A stretch of 64,000 nt of DNA from Nibribacter ruber (lineage in GTDB: Bacteria > Bacteroidota > Bacteroidia > Cytophagales > Hymenobacteraceae). Shown here in pieces: positions 7,787 through 16,521 of the stretch. Made by a program: the position numbers and the translations under genes. Numbering within the stretch: the stretch's first letter is position 1; every line of letters begins with the position of its first letter. The stretch covers positions 3,285,001-3,349,000 of the forward strand of contig NZ_CP047897.1 in assembly GCF_009913235.1 (NCBI RefSeq). Reading direction: 5' to 3'. Below the pieces are notes generated by a model. That model was given only the letters and a program-made list of their open reading frames with translations. It did not search any database and was not told where the DNA came from.

Positions 7787-9454
7787 ATGAGCAACGAAAC
7801 CATCATCTTCTCCATGGCGGGGGTAAGCAAGATTTACCCACCCCAGAAACAAGTTCTTAAAAACATTTACCTCTCTTTCTTCTACGGGGCCAAAATTGGC
7901 GTGCTGGGCCTCAACGGCTCTGGTAAGTCTTCCCTCTTAAAGGTGATTGCCGGCGTAGACAAAGCCTATCAAGGCGAAGTGGCGTTCTCGCCGGGCTATT
8001 CTGTGGGTTACCTGGAGCAGGAACCGCAGCTAGACCCCACCAAAACCGTGATGGAGATTGTGCAGGAAGGCGTAGCCGAAACGGTGGCCCTCTTAAAGGA
8101 GTTTGACGAAATCAACGAGGCTTTTGCCCAAGAAGACGCCGACTTTGACAAGCTCATTGCCCGCCAGGGCGAAGTGCAGGAACGCCTGGACCATTTAGGT
8201 GCCTGGGAACTGGACAGCAAACTGGAGCGCGCCATGGACGCCCTGCGCACACCGCCCTCTGAGGCTATCATTGGTAACCTGTCTGGTGGTGAGAAACGTC
8301 GCGTAGCCCTTTGCCGCCTGCTGTTGCAAGAGCCAGACGTGTTGCTCCTAGATGAACCTACCAACCACTTGGACGCCGAATCTGTTCTGTGGCTGGAGCA
8401 ACACTTACAACAATACAAAGGCACCGTCATAGCCGTAACCCACGATAGATACTTCTTAGATAAAGTAGCCGGCTGGATTCTGGAATTGGACCGTGGCGAG
8501 GGTATTCCCTGGAAAGGAAACTACACCAGCTGGCTAGAGCAGAAGTCTGAGCGTTTGGCCAAGGAAGAGAAAACCGAAAGCAAGCGTCAGAAAACCTTAC
8601 AGCGTGAATTAGAGTGGGCTCGCATGTCGCCTAAGGCGCGTCAGGCCAAGTCTAAAGCGCGTTTGGGCAATTATGAGAAAATGGCCTCTGAGGAAGCAAA
8701 AGAGAAAGAACAAAGACTGGAGCTCTTCATTCCAGACGGTCCGCGTTTGGGTAATGTTGTGATTGAAGCCGAAAACCTGAAAAAGGCCTACGGGGACAAG
8801 CTCCTCTTTGAAGACCTAACTTTCAATTTGCCACCAGCGGGTATTGTAGGCATCATCGGGCCGAATGGTGCGGGTAAATCTACCTTGTTTAGGTTAATCA
8901 CGGGCCGTGAAACGCCAGACGCTGGTACCATCAACGTGGGCCCAACCGTAGAATTCGCCTACGTAGACCAGCAGCACGAAAGCCTGGACCCCAACAAGTC
9001 TGTGTTTGAGACCATCTCGGGTGGTACGGAGACTATGCTTTTGGCCGGACGTCAAGTGAACGCCCGCGCCTATGTGAGCAAGTTCAACTTTAGTGGCGGT
9101 GACCAGGAGAAGAAAGTAGGCGTGCTGTCTGGGGGTGAGCGTAACCGCGTGCACCTGGCCATGACCCTCAAGCAAGGTGCCAACTTGCTCCTTCTGGATG
9201 AACCTACCAACGACCTGGACGTGAACGCCATCCGCGCTTTGGAAGACGCGTTGGAGAACTTCGCGGGTTGCGCCGTAGTCATCTCTCACGACCGCTGGTT
9301 CTTGGATAGAATTGCCACCCACATCCTGGCCTTTGAGGGCGACTCCCAAGTAGTCTGGTTTGAAGGAAACTTCTCAGACTATGAAGAAGCGAAGAAGAAA
9401 CGCCTGGGTGATGTGGAGCCGAAGCGCATCCGCTACAAGAAGCTGATGGACTAA
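7787..9454 (+). CDS. ettA: Energy-dependent translational throttle protein EttA
   Basis: ABC-F ATPase that binds the ribosomal E site and gates the first peptide bond according to ATP/ADP ratio. The 555-residue length fits. Two ATPase domains are seen: first with Walker A GLNGSGKSS and signature LSGGEKRR, second with GPNGAGKST and LSGGERNR; both Walker B motifs read LLLDEPTN. Between them lies the charged linker (ERLAKEEKTESKRQKTL), and the EttA-type arm insert follows the first Walker A. No membrane segments are present, which rules out a transporter. Confidence 0.95.
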   Translation: MSNETIIFSMAGVSKIYPPQKQVLKNIYLSFFYGAKIGVLGLNGSGKSSLLKVIAGVDKAYQGEVAFSPGYSVGYLEQEPQLDPTKTVMEIVQEGVAETVALLKEFDEINEAFAQEDADFDKLIARQGEVQERLDHLGAWELDSKLERAMDALRTPPSEAIIGNLSGGEKRRVALCRLLLQEPDVLLLDEPTNHLDAESVLWLEQHLQQYKGTVIAVTHDRYFLDKVAGWILELDRGEGIPWKGNYTSWLEQKSERLAKEEKTESKRQKTLQRELEWARMSPKARQAKSKARLGNYEKMASEEAKEKEQRLELFIPDGPRLGNVVIEAENLKKAYGDKLLFEDLTFNLPPAGIVGIIGPNGAGKSTLFRLITGRETPDAGTINVGPTVEFAYVDQQHESLDPNKSVFETISGGTETMLLAGRQVNARAYVSKFNFSGGDQEKKVGVLSGGERNRVHLAMTLKQGANLLLLDEPTNDLDVNAIRALEDALENFAGCAVVISHDRWFLDRIATHILAFEGDSQVVWFEGNFSDYEEAKKKRLGDVEPKRIRYKKLMD

Positions 9455-9457
9455 GTC

Positions 9458-9514
9458 CGTTTTTCACTTATTTTCCAGAAAAGAGCCCGAAAACGAAAGT
9501 CTTCGGGCTCTTTT
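9458..9514. terminator. 38-bp element (copy 4) merged with a terminator
   Basis: The element spans 9458-9495. Its right half (AAAAGAGCCCGAA, 9479-9491) also forms a perfect 13-bp stem with 9502-9514 (TTCGGGCTCTTTT), giving a U-ending hairpin 25 bp after the ettA stop. The left hexamer CACTTA is the most divergent of all copies. Confidence 0.85.
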
Positions 9515-9583
9515 GGTTTCATATAGAATTTTGTCTCAGGACTATCTTTAGAAAAAGCTATATTCAATTCCTAACCAACCAAT

Positions 9584-10423
9584 ATGAACAAGCTTTTCCT
9601 CTTTTTAGAATCCACTCCCCAGAGTAAGGCCTGGGTCTTGCTGGGCGTCATCTTCAGCATGGCTTTCATTCCTTTGCTGGCCAATTTGGTCTTTGAGGTG
9701 GAGGCGTGGAAGGGGCTTTTAGAAAACCAAGGATACCTGCTGGGCTGGGGACTCATTGTGTACTTGCTATGGACAGCGTTGCTTCTTTTCTTTAAGCGGA
9801 AGGATAGCTTACAATGGAGTCATCTTTCCTTGCAGAAGGCAGAAATAAAGAAAGGACTTATTTGGGGGTGTGCTGCTTATCTGATAGTGCAAGCGGTCCT
9901 GTGGCTAAAGCTTGTTTCTTCGGGGCAAAGCCTGACCCTGACCACGCATTTTTCATCGTTTGAAGGGTTTTCAAAAGCCATAGGCATTTTTGTCTTCAAC
10001 ATCATCATAGGCGCTTTTCTAGAGGAGGTTTTGAACAGGGCCTACTTACTTCCGCAGTTCTATTTGCTTCTGAAAAAAGTGGTTAAGTTTAAACCAATAG
10101 CCCTACTGTTGGCCTTGGTGATTACCCAGTTGGCGTTTGCAGTTTCTCATTTGCCAAGAGACCTTTTTAGGTATGACGTCACTTCCTTGGATGCCTTACT
10201 AAGCACGCAAGGCAACTTGTTTTGGAGCGGCATTATTTACGCAGTGCTTTACCTCAGGACCCGGAATATTTTGTTTGTGAGCATTTTTCACGCATTGGCT
10301 AACTTCCAATTGGCGGTTTTAGCCTCAGATGTATCGATGCTTTTGTACAACAGCATCGCGTTTTACATGATGGCTCTTATTTGGAGAAAGCCTAAAGAGA
10401 CGTTGGAACCTGCCTGGGTTTAG
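9584..10423 (+). CDS. CPBP family intramembrane metalloprotease
   Basis: A 279-residue polytopic membrane protein with about eight hydrophobic segments. The Abi/CPBP motifs are present in order: EEVLNR (the EExxxR motif) at about residue 148, a His in FAVSHLPRD, and a final FHALANF helix. These residues form the active site of the CPBP (CAAX protease and bacteriocin-processing) family. Substrate is unknown; in bacteria members act in peptide maturation, bacteriocin self-immunity or scaffold roles. Monocistronic by spacing. Confidence 0.85.
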   Translation: MNKLFLFLESTPQSKAWVLLGVIFSMAFIPLLANLVFEVEAWKGLLENQGYLLGWGLIVYLLWTALLLFFKRKDSLQWSHLSLQKAEIKKGLIWGCAAYLIVQAVLWLKLVSSGQSLTLTTHFSSFEGFSKAIGIFVFNIIIGAFLEEVLNRAYLLPQFYLLLKKVVKFKPIALLLALVITQLAFAVSHLPRDLFRYDVTSLDALLSTQGNLFWSGIIYAVLYLRTRNILFVSIFHALANFQLAVLASDVSMLLYNSIAFYMMALIWRKPKETLEPAWV

Positions 10424-10538
10424 AAACTCTTGTAAGGGGTTAGGACTGGATCTGTCAATTCAGATTTTCAGCGCAATTGAGGTAACTTTCTACGGCCTCC
10501 CTCAGTAAAAATCCTCTGAACCAAACGTGTAGAAAGCC

Positions 10539-10775
10539 ATGACAGAGAGAAAGATATATCACGTGAACAAAACCGAGGAAGGTTGGGAAGGCAAGTTGGA
10601 GGACGGACAGAGAGCCTCGGTGACGGGTACCAACAAGCAGGAGGTGGTGAAGAAGACCATTGAGATAGCCAAGAACCACAACACCAGCTCGGTCATCATC
10701 CATACCCAGGACGGCAAAATAGAAGAGGAACGCACCTTCCCTAGAGGCAGCGACCCAGAAAAGACTAAAGGATAA
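10539..10775 (+). CDS. DUF2188 domain protein
   Basis: A 78-residue protein of the DUF2188 family, whose members have a short beta-hairpin fold and no established role. The family features are visible: HVNKTEEGWEGKLEDGQRAS, then a helix (KQEVVKKTIEIAKNHN) and the strand SSVIIHTQDGKIEEERTF. Highly charged and without a signal peptide, so cytoplasmic. Often found in stress or DNA-protection contexts, but nothing here shows that. Confidence 0.8.
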   Translation: MTERKIYHVNKTEEGWEGKLEDGQRASVTGTNKQEVVKKTIEIAKNHNTSSVIIHTQDGKIEEERTFPRGSDPEKTKG

Positions 10776-10816
10776 TTTAATCGTCAATCCTTATCATATT
10801 TAAAACAGAGCAGATC

Positions 10817-10878
10817 CGTTTTTGCCCTGTTTTCACCAAAAGAGCCCCAAAACGCTAAGTTCTCGGGCTCTTTTGGTG
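10817..10878. terminator. 38-bp element (copy 5) merged with a bidirectional terminator
   Basis: The element is 10817-10854. From its centre, 10834-10847 (CACCAAAAGAGCCC) pairs perfectly over 14 bp with 10865-10878. It lies between convergent genes, and both strands give an A-rich then U-rich stem, so it can stop transcription from either side. Confidence 0.85.
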
Positions 10879-10960
10879 GATGGGTAGCGGAAGATGCTTG
10901 CTAAGGCGGTGGCTTTGTGCAAAGAAGCAAGCCCTAGGCGTAGCTTGGCTGGTCAGAGGC

Positions 10961-11272
10961 TTAGGGGCACAGTTGCTTCAAGGTGGTGAGAAGCTGTTCG
11001 CCTTGCTGTACCTCGGCGGCGGTGCCGCACTGTTTGGCTTTGGCTATTAAATTGACCACGGCGTCTTTGTAGGGCGCGCAGGTGGCCGCAGATCCGTTGG
11101 CAGCAGCCCAGGCTTGAGCTGTGTCAGAGACTTTTAGGTAGGCTTGTCTTAGTTCTTCTGTACAGTTACCTGCCAGGTCTTCGTCATCATCCCCGCCGCC
11201 CGGGCAAGAGGTTAAAGTGACACTGAAGAAAACAGCTACTAAGAGCATAAAAATGGAATTGAATCTTTTCAT
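10961..11272 (-). CDS. Small putative lipoprotein
   Basis: 103 residues. I start at the ATG giving MKRFNSIFMLLVAVFFSVTLTSC, a clean lipoprotein signal with lipobox LTSC; an upstream in-frame start adds an unlikely 13 residues. After the Cys comes an acidic linker (GGGDDDED, the usual Bacteroidota export signal for surface lipoproteins is acidic), then a helical domain with three further cysteines (GNCTEEL, AATCAPY, KQC) and a final LCP. The cysteines suggest disulphides in the periplasm or on the surface. Not a family I can name. Confidence 0.7.
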   Translation of the reverse strand: MKRFNSIFMLLVAVFFSVTLTSCPGGGDDDEDLAGNCTEELRQAYLKVSDTAQAWAAANGSAATCAPYKDAVVNLIAKAKQCGTAAEVQQGEQLLTTLKQLCP

Positions 11273-11514
11273 TAGAAGGTCTTTGGTGCAGCATAAAATA
11301 AGCCATAACATTCAATAATCTGAATACTTAAATGTAGGTATTTTAATGACAGCCAATGCGTTGTGAGGCCTATGGTTGGCACTTGTAGTGTGGTATAATC
11401 TTAATAGAAGAATAAAGCCTTTGCAAGCAACTAGGTGCATGTGGCATCAGTGACAGAAGCTTTCAGCCAAAATCACTAGCTTGCCAGGCTGTTTAAATTT
11501 GCTGTTCCTGCCCC

Positions 11515-12417
11515 ATGAAACACCTGTTTGCTCTCCTTTGCCTGTGTCTATCTGTTTGTGCCACATCGCTCCAAGCCCAAACCGCCGCACCCAAACTCAT
11601 CACCTGGCAAGACTTGATGCAACTGCCCAAGCCTGCGCCGGGCCAGGAAATATCCTATGGCACAGATTCTTTGCAGTTTGGCGAGTTGCGGCTGCCTCAG
11701 GGCAAAGGTCCCTTCCCGGTGGTGGTGGTTATTCATGGCGGTTGCTGGCTTTCTCAATACAATTACCAGTACATGAACCACGCAAGCGCCGCCCTCACCA
11801 AAGCCGGCTATGCTACCTGGAACATTGAATTCAGGCGGGTAGGCAATCCGGGCGGCGGTTGGCCGGGTACGTTTCTGGACGTGGCGCAGGGCATAGACTT
11901 TGTGAAGCAATTGGCCAAACAATACCCGGTGAACGCCAAAGAAGTGGTGTTGATGGGACACTCGGCAGGCGGGCATCTGGCGTTGTGGGCGGCAACCAGA
12001 CACTGTATCTCCAAGGAAAGCCCGCTCTACAAGCAGAAGCCCCTCAAGATAAAAGGAGTAGTCTCTTTGGCCGGAATAGCAGATTTAAAAACCTATGCCA
12101 CCGCCCCCGGAAGCTGCAACAGCGCCGTTCCTCAGTTAATGGGCGGTAGGCTAGACCAGGTGCCCGACCTTTACGCGGTAGCTTCTCCGTTGGGCCGCAT
12201 GCCCCTCAAGCTTCCGGTGCGCATGGTGCAGGGAGACAAAGATCCCATTGTGCCGGTTAGCCAGGCGAAGAGCATGGCCAGTTTCTCAAGCCAAAAGCAG
12301 TACCTGGTCCAAGAGGTGATAGTGCCCAATGCCGGCCATTTTGATTTGGTGGCACCCACGTCGCCGGTTTGGTCTACCGTAGAGCAGGCGGTGAAAGAGG
12401 TGTTGGCAAAAAAGTAA
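11515..12417 (+). CDS. Secreted alpha/beta hydrolase (esterase/lipase-like)
   Basis: Hydrolyses ester or amide bonds of an unknown substrate outside the cytoplasm. Residues 1-21 are a signal peptide. The 300-residue protein shows an oxyanion HGG motif (VVVIHGGCW), the nucleophile in MGHSAGG (near residue 149), the acid in GDKDPIVP and the His in NAGHFDL. The order and spacing match the BD-FAE/dienelactone-hydrolase-like esterases. Convergent with the YceI gene. Confidence 0.85.
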   Translation: MKHLFALLCLCLSVCATSLQAQTAAPKLITWQDLMQLPKPAPGQEISYGTDSLQFGELRLPQGKGPFPVVVVIHGGCWLSQYNYQYMNHASAALTKAGYATWNIEFRRVGNPGGGWPGTFLDVAQGIDFVKQLAKQYPVNAKEVVLMGHSAGGHLALWAATRHCISKESPLYKQKPLKIKGVVSLAGIADLKTYATAPGSCNSAVPQLMGGRLDQVPDLYAVASPLGRMPLKLPVRMVQGDKDPIVPVSQAKSMASFSSQKQYLVQEVIVPNAGHFDLVAPTSPVWSTVEQAVKEVLAKK

Positions 12418-12453
12418 TTGCCGTCAAAGAAGTCACACCCAGGCCAAGGCTGC

Positions 12454-12510
12454 CGTTTTTAGCCTGTTTTCATGAAAAGAGCCCGAAAACGCTAGGTCTT
12501 CGGGCTCTTT
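12454..12510. terminator. 38-bp element (copy 6) merged with a terminator
   Basis: Element 12454-12491; its right half (12476-12487, AAAGAGCCCGAA) forms a perfect 12-bp stem with 12499-12510. Between the convergent esterase and YceI genes, so it likely ends both transcripts. Confidence 0.85.
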
Positions 12511-12531
12511 CAATTGTAAGGCAAACGAGGG

Positions 12532-13233
12532 TTATACGCCGTCTGCGGCGGCCTCATTGGGTTTCTTGGCCTTCAGGTCCAGTTCAATGTTCACGGTCTC
12601 AGAGATGAACTTGTCTCCCAGGGTCTTGTCATTGCCATAGTTCATCTGCCACTGGCGGCGATCAATGTCAAAGTTGGCCTTGGCTTTGATGCCGTTGTCG
12701 TCCAGGTCAATGCGCGCCGGGAACGTGATGTTCTTGGTCACGTCTTTGAGCGTGAGGTTGCCACTCACATTGAAGTTGGCGCCCTCTACCAGAGACGTGT
12801 CTTTGCTGTTGGGCTCATACGGGGCAACGTTGGTGATCTCAAAGGCGGCGGTGCCAAACTTGGCCGCATCAAAGAAGTCGCCGCTCAAGAGGTGGGGCCG
12901 CAGCTTGGTGTCAAACATTTCGCCTTCTTGCTCCAGGTCCAGGGAGTTGATGTTGATGAGGAACGTACCGCCCGTGAGCTGGTTGTTGGCCACCGTTACC
13001 TGCCCAGAGGCCAGGTGGAAGTAGCCCGGGTGGTTCTTTCCTACGCCGTTACCGGTAAACTTCACTCTAGAATCGGCGGTGTCTACCACAAAGGTCTGGC
13101 CGGTGGCGCTGGCGGCTTGTTTCTCATCTGTAATGTTGGCGGTGTCTCCCTTGGGAGCCTTGTCGCAGGAGGCAAGGCCCAGGCCGGCGGCCAGGAGCAG
13201 GCCAAGCGTGTACATACAAAAGGACTTTTTCAT
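12532..13233 (-). CDS. YceI family lipoprotein
   Basis: 233 residues. The signal ends in the lipobox LASC, then a short spacer and a YceI lipocalin-like barrel that in known members binds isoprenoid or other hydrophobic ligands. Family marks: FVVDTADSRVKFTG near the start, SGQVTVANNQLTGGTFLININSL split by a turn, FFDAAKFGTAAFEIT, NLTLKDVTKNITFP and the C-terminal FDIDRRQWQMNYG. Anchored probably to the inner face of a membrane. Ligand and role unknown. Confidence 0.9.
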   Translation of the reverse strand: MKKSFCMYTLGLLLAAGLGLASCDKAPKGDTANITDEKQAASATGQTFVVDTADSRVKFTGNGVGKNHPGYFHLASGQVTVANNQLTGGTFLININSLDLEQEGEMFDTKLRPHLLSGDFFDAAKFGTAAFEITNVAPYEPNSKDTSLVEGANFNVSGNLTLKDVTKNITFPARIDLDDNGIKAKANFDIDRRQWQMNYGNDKTLGDKFISETVNIELDLKAKKPNEAAADGV

Positions 13234-13539
13234 AGGTGTGTAGTTGAAGATGGATGGGTGGTTGCTGTAACCTACTGGTTGAATTGACTTGAACGGCGAT
13301 TTACCTTCTTGGTTATGAGTAGGTTGGTGGTTCTTAAAAGGATTGGTTGCAATAGACTTTATAAGACGAGCATGTTCGTTTTTGGCCTGTTTTCTGGGAA
13401 ATAGCCTAAAAACGGCCTTGGGTGAGGCGCTGTAGAGGGCAGGCTGTTAATGTTTTGTTAAACACGGCCCGAAAGGCGACAAGTGCCTTTGATTTTAGCT
13501 AACATTAACTTCCCAACCATTCACCTACTATACAAACAC
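13234..13539. other. Divergent intergenic region between yceI-like and barrel genes
   Basis: 306 bp holding promoters for both flanking genes and copy 7 of the 38-bp element. I could not assign a confident -33/-7 pair for either gene. Confidence 0.5.
13377..13414. repeat. 38-bp palindromic element, copy 7
   Basis: In a divergent gap, 125 bp before the barrel gene start. Right half identical to copy 2 (centre TTTTCTGGGAAA plus TAGCCT). Confidence 0.9.
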
Positions 13540-16335
13540 ATGAAATCAATTTTACTGCTGGTTTTCTTTTCAGCTGTAGTTCTTCTGCCCGGGCGGGCTT
13601 TCTCACAGAATCAAAAAGGCGAGGTGAAAGGCAAACTGCTGGACGTGCAGCACAAAGAGCCGCTGGGCTATGCCACCATTGCCGTGTATACCGCCCAGGA
13701 CACCTCCTTGGTCACGTTCAGGGTGAGTGATGAGAAGGGAGGCTTTAGAGTGCCCAGCCTGGCGGTGAACCAGCCCTTGCGCATTGTCATCTCCATGACT
13801 GGTTTCAAAACCTACCGGAAGGAGTTCACCCTCACGCCAGAGCAGCTCAACCTAGACCTGGGCGAGATAGGCATGACCATGACCGACAACGTGCTGGGCG
13901 AGGTGCTGATCTCGGCTGAGACGCCGCCCATCATTGTGCGCAAGGACACGCTGGAGTTCAACGCCAACTCGTTCAAAACCCTGCCCACGGCACTGCTGGA
14001 GGATTTGTTGAAGAAACTGCCGGGCGTGACCGTAGACCAGGCGGGTGATATTTCTGTGAACGGCAAGCGCGTGAACAAGATTCTGGTGGACGGGAAGGAG
14101 TTCTTCGGGAATGACCCCAAGGTGGCTTCCAGAAACCTGCCAGCCGACATGATTGAGAAGGTGCAGGTGGTCAATGACCCAGACGCCGTGCGCCGCGACC
14201 CAGACCTGCCCGTGAACGAGATTCCGCAGGTGATCAACTTAAAACTCAAGAAAGGCATCAAGCAGGGCGCCTTTGGCAAGGCCTACGCGGGCAAAGGCAC
14301 GGGCAAGCTGTATGAGGCCGGCGGCATTCTCAACGTGTTCAGAGACACCACCCAGATCAGCTTGCTAGGCTATTCCAACAGCTTGAACCGGCCGGGCTTC
14401 GGGTTTGAGGACATCTCGCGCATAGGCGGTTTCAATAGAAGCGGCATGAACTCCATCATGGTGCGCAGTGACGGCGGCTTCGCGGTGAATGGCATCTCCT
14501 TTGGCGGCACCGAAGACGGTATTCAGCAGTCCAGCGGCGCGGGCGGCAACTTCAACACCATTCTGGCCAAAGACCTGAAACTGAACCTGCAGTACTTCTT
14601 CGGGGGCATTGACGCAGACCTGGACCAGATTGTGAACTCGCTGCAGACGCTACAGGAAGATACCACCAACAGCCGCCGCAGCAGAGACCAGTTCTCCCGG
14701 AGCCTCAATCACAGGATAGGCGGCCGTCTGGACTGGAAGATAGACTCCCTCACCACGTTCAGCATTACTCCCGGCATCACGTTTGCTACCACCAGAACCA
14801 ACCAGCGCCAGTTTACCACCACCACCGGCAATTTCGGCGTGTTGGCCAATGAAAGCGACAATCGGCAGGTTATGGAGAGTGACAACACCACCTTGTCCGG
14901 TGAGACCTCCTATGAGCGCCTTTCCAGAAAGAAGAAAGGCCGGTCCTTCAACTTCTTCGGGAATTACAACTTCAACCTGGGTGATCAGCAGCAGTACTAC
15001 ACCATCACAGACCGCTTTTACAGACCTGAGGCCTCTGTAGACTACACAGACCAGCTGCGCGCCAATGAGGTGAACAACACGGCCGTCAACACTTCTTTCT
15101 CCTTTACAGAGCCTTTTAGTAAGACGCTGAGCGCCGTGGCCAGGTTCAACACCGAGTATTTTGAGAACCAGAACCTGGTGAACACCTATGACGGGAACAA
15201 TGAGACCGGCGAGTACCCGTACCAGATCCTGGCCCTCTCAGACGAGGTGGAAAGAAGCGGCTGGCGAAACTACCTTACCACCAGTGTAAAATGGAAGTAC
15301 AAAGACCTGGTCCTGCAACCGGGTGTGCGCTTTACCCTGCTCAACATTGAAAACACGTTTCTGAAGGCCCAGGACATTCCGCAGGACTACTTTTATGTGT
15401 TCCCATCATTGACGGCCTCCTGGAAAGGCTTTAACCTGAGCTACAACGTGAACGTGCGGGAACCCTCTGCCGCAGACCTGCAGCCCGTGGCAGATTATTC
15501 CAACACCTTGCTGGTGCAGGAAGGAAACCCCGCCTTAACGCCCACCATCTCCAACTCGGTGAACCTTAACTACCGCAAGTTTGACGCCAAGCGCTCCATC
15601 AACTACTGGATGTACATTTCTGGAAGCATCAGCCAGGACGCCGTGACCCGGGCCAGAACCATTGACCCAGAAACCAAGGTGCAAACGCTGCGTCCTGTCA
15701 ACACAGACGGCAACTGGCAGTTTAACGCCAACGCAGACGTGAACAAGGACTACAAGTTTGACGGCAAGCGCCAATTCTCCCTGGGGGCCTCCATGTGGTT
15801 TAACTACACCAAGTCTCTGATTCTGGTCAACAGCGTGCGCAGCTACGGGCAGAACGTGTCCTGGAACCCTACGCTCAGGGCCACCATGAACCTCAATGAC
15901 AAGCTGGAGTTCAATGAGACCTTCACCCTGGGCCTGCGCAACAGCACGTACACCTCTTCGGGTTTTAAGGACATCAGCTTTGTGACCAGAACCTCCAGAA
16001 CCGGGGTAGTGGTGCGTTTGCCCAAGCGCGTAGTCTGGGAGGCCAATTTTGACTACAGCTACAACTCCAACGTGGCCCCCGGCCTGCGCAGAGACAACGG
16101 CCGCCTCAATGTGGGCGTCACGTTCCTGTTCCTGAAAAATGACCGCGCCCAGCTCAAGTTCTCTGTGTATGACCTGCTGGACCAGAACATTGGCGCCTAC
16201 CGTTCCATCAGAGAAAACCTGGTAGAAGATTACCAGACGGTGGTGCTGCGCCGGTACGGCCTGGTCACGTTCACCTACAACATCAGAAACTTTGGCGGCA
16301 AGGTGGGCGGTACCAATACCTTCTTTAGGTTCTAA
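13540..16335 (+). CDS. Large outer membrane beta-barrel protein with carboxypeptidase-like N-terminus
   Basis: 931 residues from the ATG giving the signal peptide MKSILLLVFFSAVVLLPGRAFSQ; an earlier in-frame ATG adds 19 poor residues. A CarboxypepD_reg-like domain follows (GEVKGKLLDVQHKEPLGYATIAV), then a plug-like region (LLKKLPGVTVDQAGDISVNGKRV, with LVDGKEFFG), then a long barrel. This is the OMP_b-brl_3 architecture, related to TonB-dependent receptors but lacking a clear TonB box. Substrate unknown. Followed directly by a merged element/terminator. Confidence 0.85.
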   Translation: MKSILLLVFFSAVVLLPGRAFSQNQKGEVKGKLLDVQHKEPLGYATIAVYTAQDTSLVTFRVSDEKGGFRVPSLAVNQPLRIVISMTGFKTYRKEFTLTPEQLNLDLGEIGMTMTDNVLGEVLISAETPPIIVRKDTLEFNANSFKTLPTALLEDLLKKLPGVTVDQAGDISVNGKRVNKILVDGKEFFGNDPKVASRNLPADMIEKVQVVNDPDAVRRDPDLPVNEIPQVINLKLKKGIKQGAFGKAYAGKGTGKLYEAGGILNVFRDTTQISLLGYSNSLNRPGFGFEDISRIGGFNRSGMNSIMVRSDGGFAVNGISFGGTEDGIQQSSGAGGNFNTILAKDLKLNLQYFFGGIDADLDQIVNSLQTLQEDTTNSRRSRDQFSRSLNHRIGGRLDWKIDSLTTFSITPGITFATTRTNQRQFTTTTGNFGVLANESDNRQVMESDNTTLSGETSYERLSRKKKGRSFNFFGNYNFNLGDQQQYYTITDRFYRPEASVDYTDQLRANEVNNTAVNTSFSFTEPFSKTLSAVARFNTEYFENQNLVNTYDGNNETGEYPYQILALSDEVERSGWRNYLTTSVKWKYKDLVLQPGVRFTLLNIENTFLKAQDIPQDYFYVFPSLTASWKGFNLSYNVNVREPSAADLQPVADYSNTLLVQEGNPALTPTISNSVNLNYRKFDAKRSINYWMYISGSISQDAVTRARTIDPETKVQTLRPVNTDGNWQFNANADVNKDYKFDGKRQFSLGASMWFNYTKSLILVNSVRSYGQNVSWNPTLRATMNLNDKLEFNETFTLGLRNSTYTSSGFKDISFVTRTSRTGVVVRLPKRVVWEANFDYSYNSNVAPGLRRDNGRLNVGVTFLFLKNDRAQLKFSVYDLLDQNIGAYRSIRENLVEDYQTVVLRRYGLVTFTYNIRNFGGKVGGTNTFFRF

Positions 16336-16339
16336 GGGT

Positions 16340-16391
16340 CGTTTTTAGCCTGTTTTTCTGGAAAGAGCCCCAAACCAAATGGGGCTCTTTC
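16340..16391. terminator. Degenerate 38-bp element (copy 8) merged with a terminator
   Basis: Starts 4 bp after the barrel gene stop. The left half is normal, but the right outer arm is decayed (CAAACCA instead of AAAAACG). The stem 16361-16371 with 16381-16391 (GAAAGAGCCCC/GGGGCTCTTTC) is perfect and followed by a short T-rich run. Confidence 0.8.
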
Positions 16392-16454
16392 ATTTTAAAA
16401 TATCAATAGATAGCAAAAAGTATATATCTTAAGTGCGGGCTCTTACGTAGAGAA

Positions 16455-16470
16455 CTAGTTCTTGAACTAG
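16455..16470. promoter_or_regulatory. 16-bp palindrome upstream of kinase gene
   Basis: CTAGTTC-TT-GAACTAG, perfect 7-bp arms, 51 bp before the start of the second histidine kinase. The size fits a dimeric regulator site; no regulator can be assigned. Confidence 0.4.
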
Positions 16471-16521
16471 ACTCTTGGCGGACACGTCCAGAGAATCTGC
16501 TATACTGCTCTATCCTTTTGT

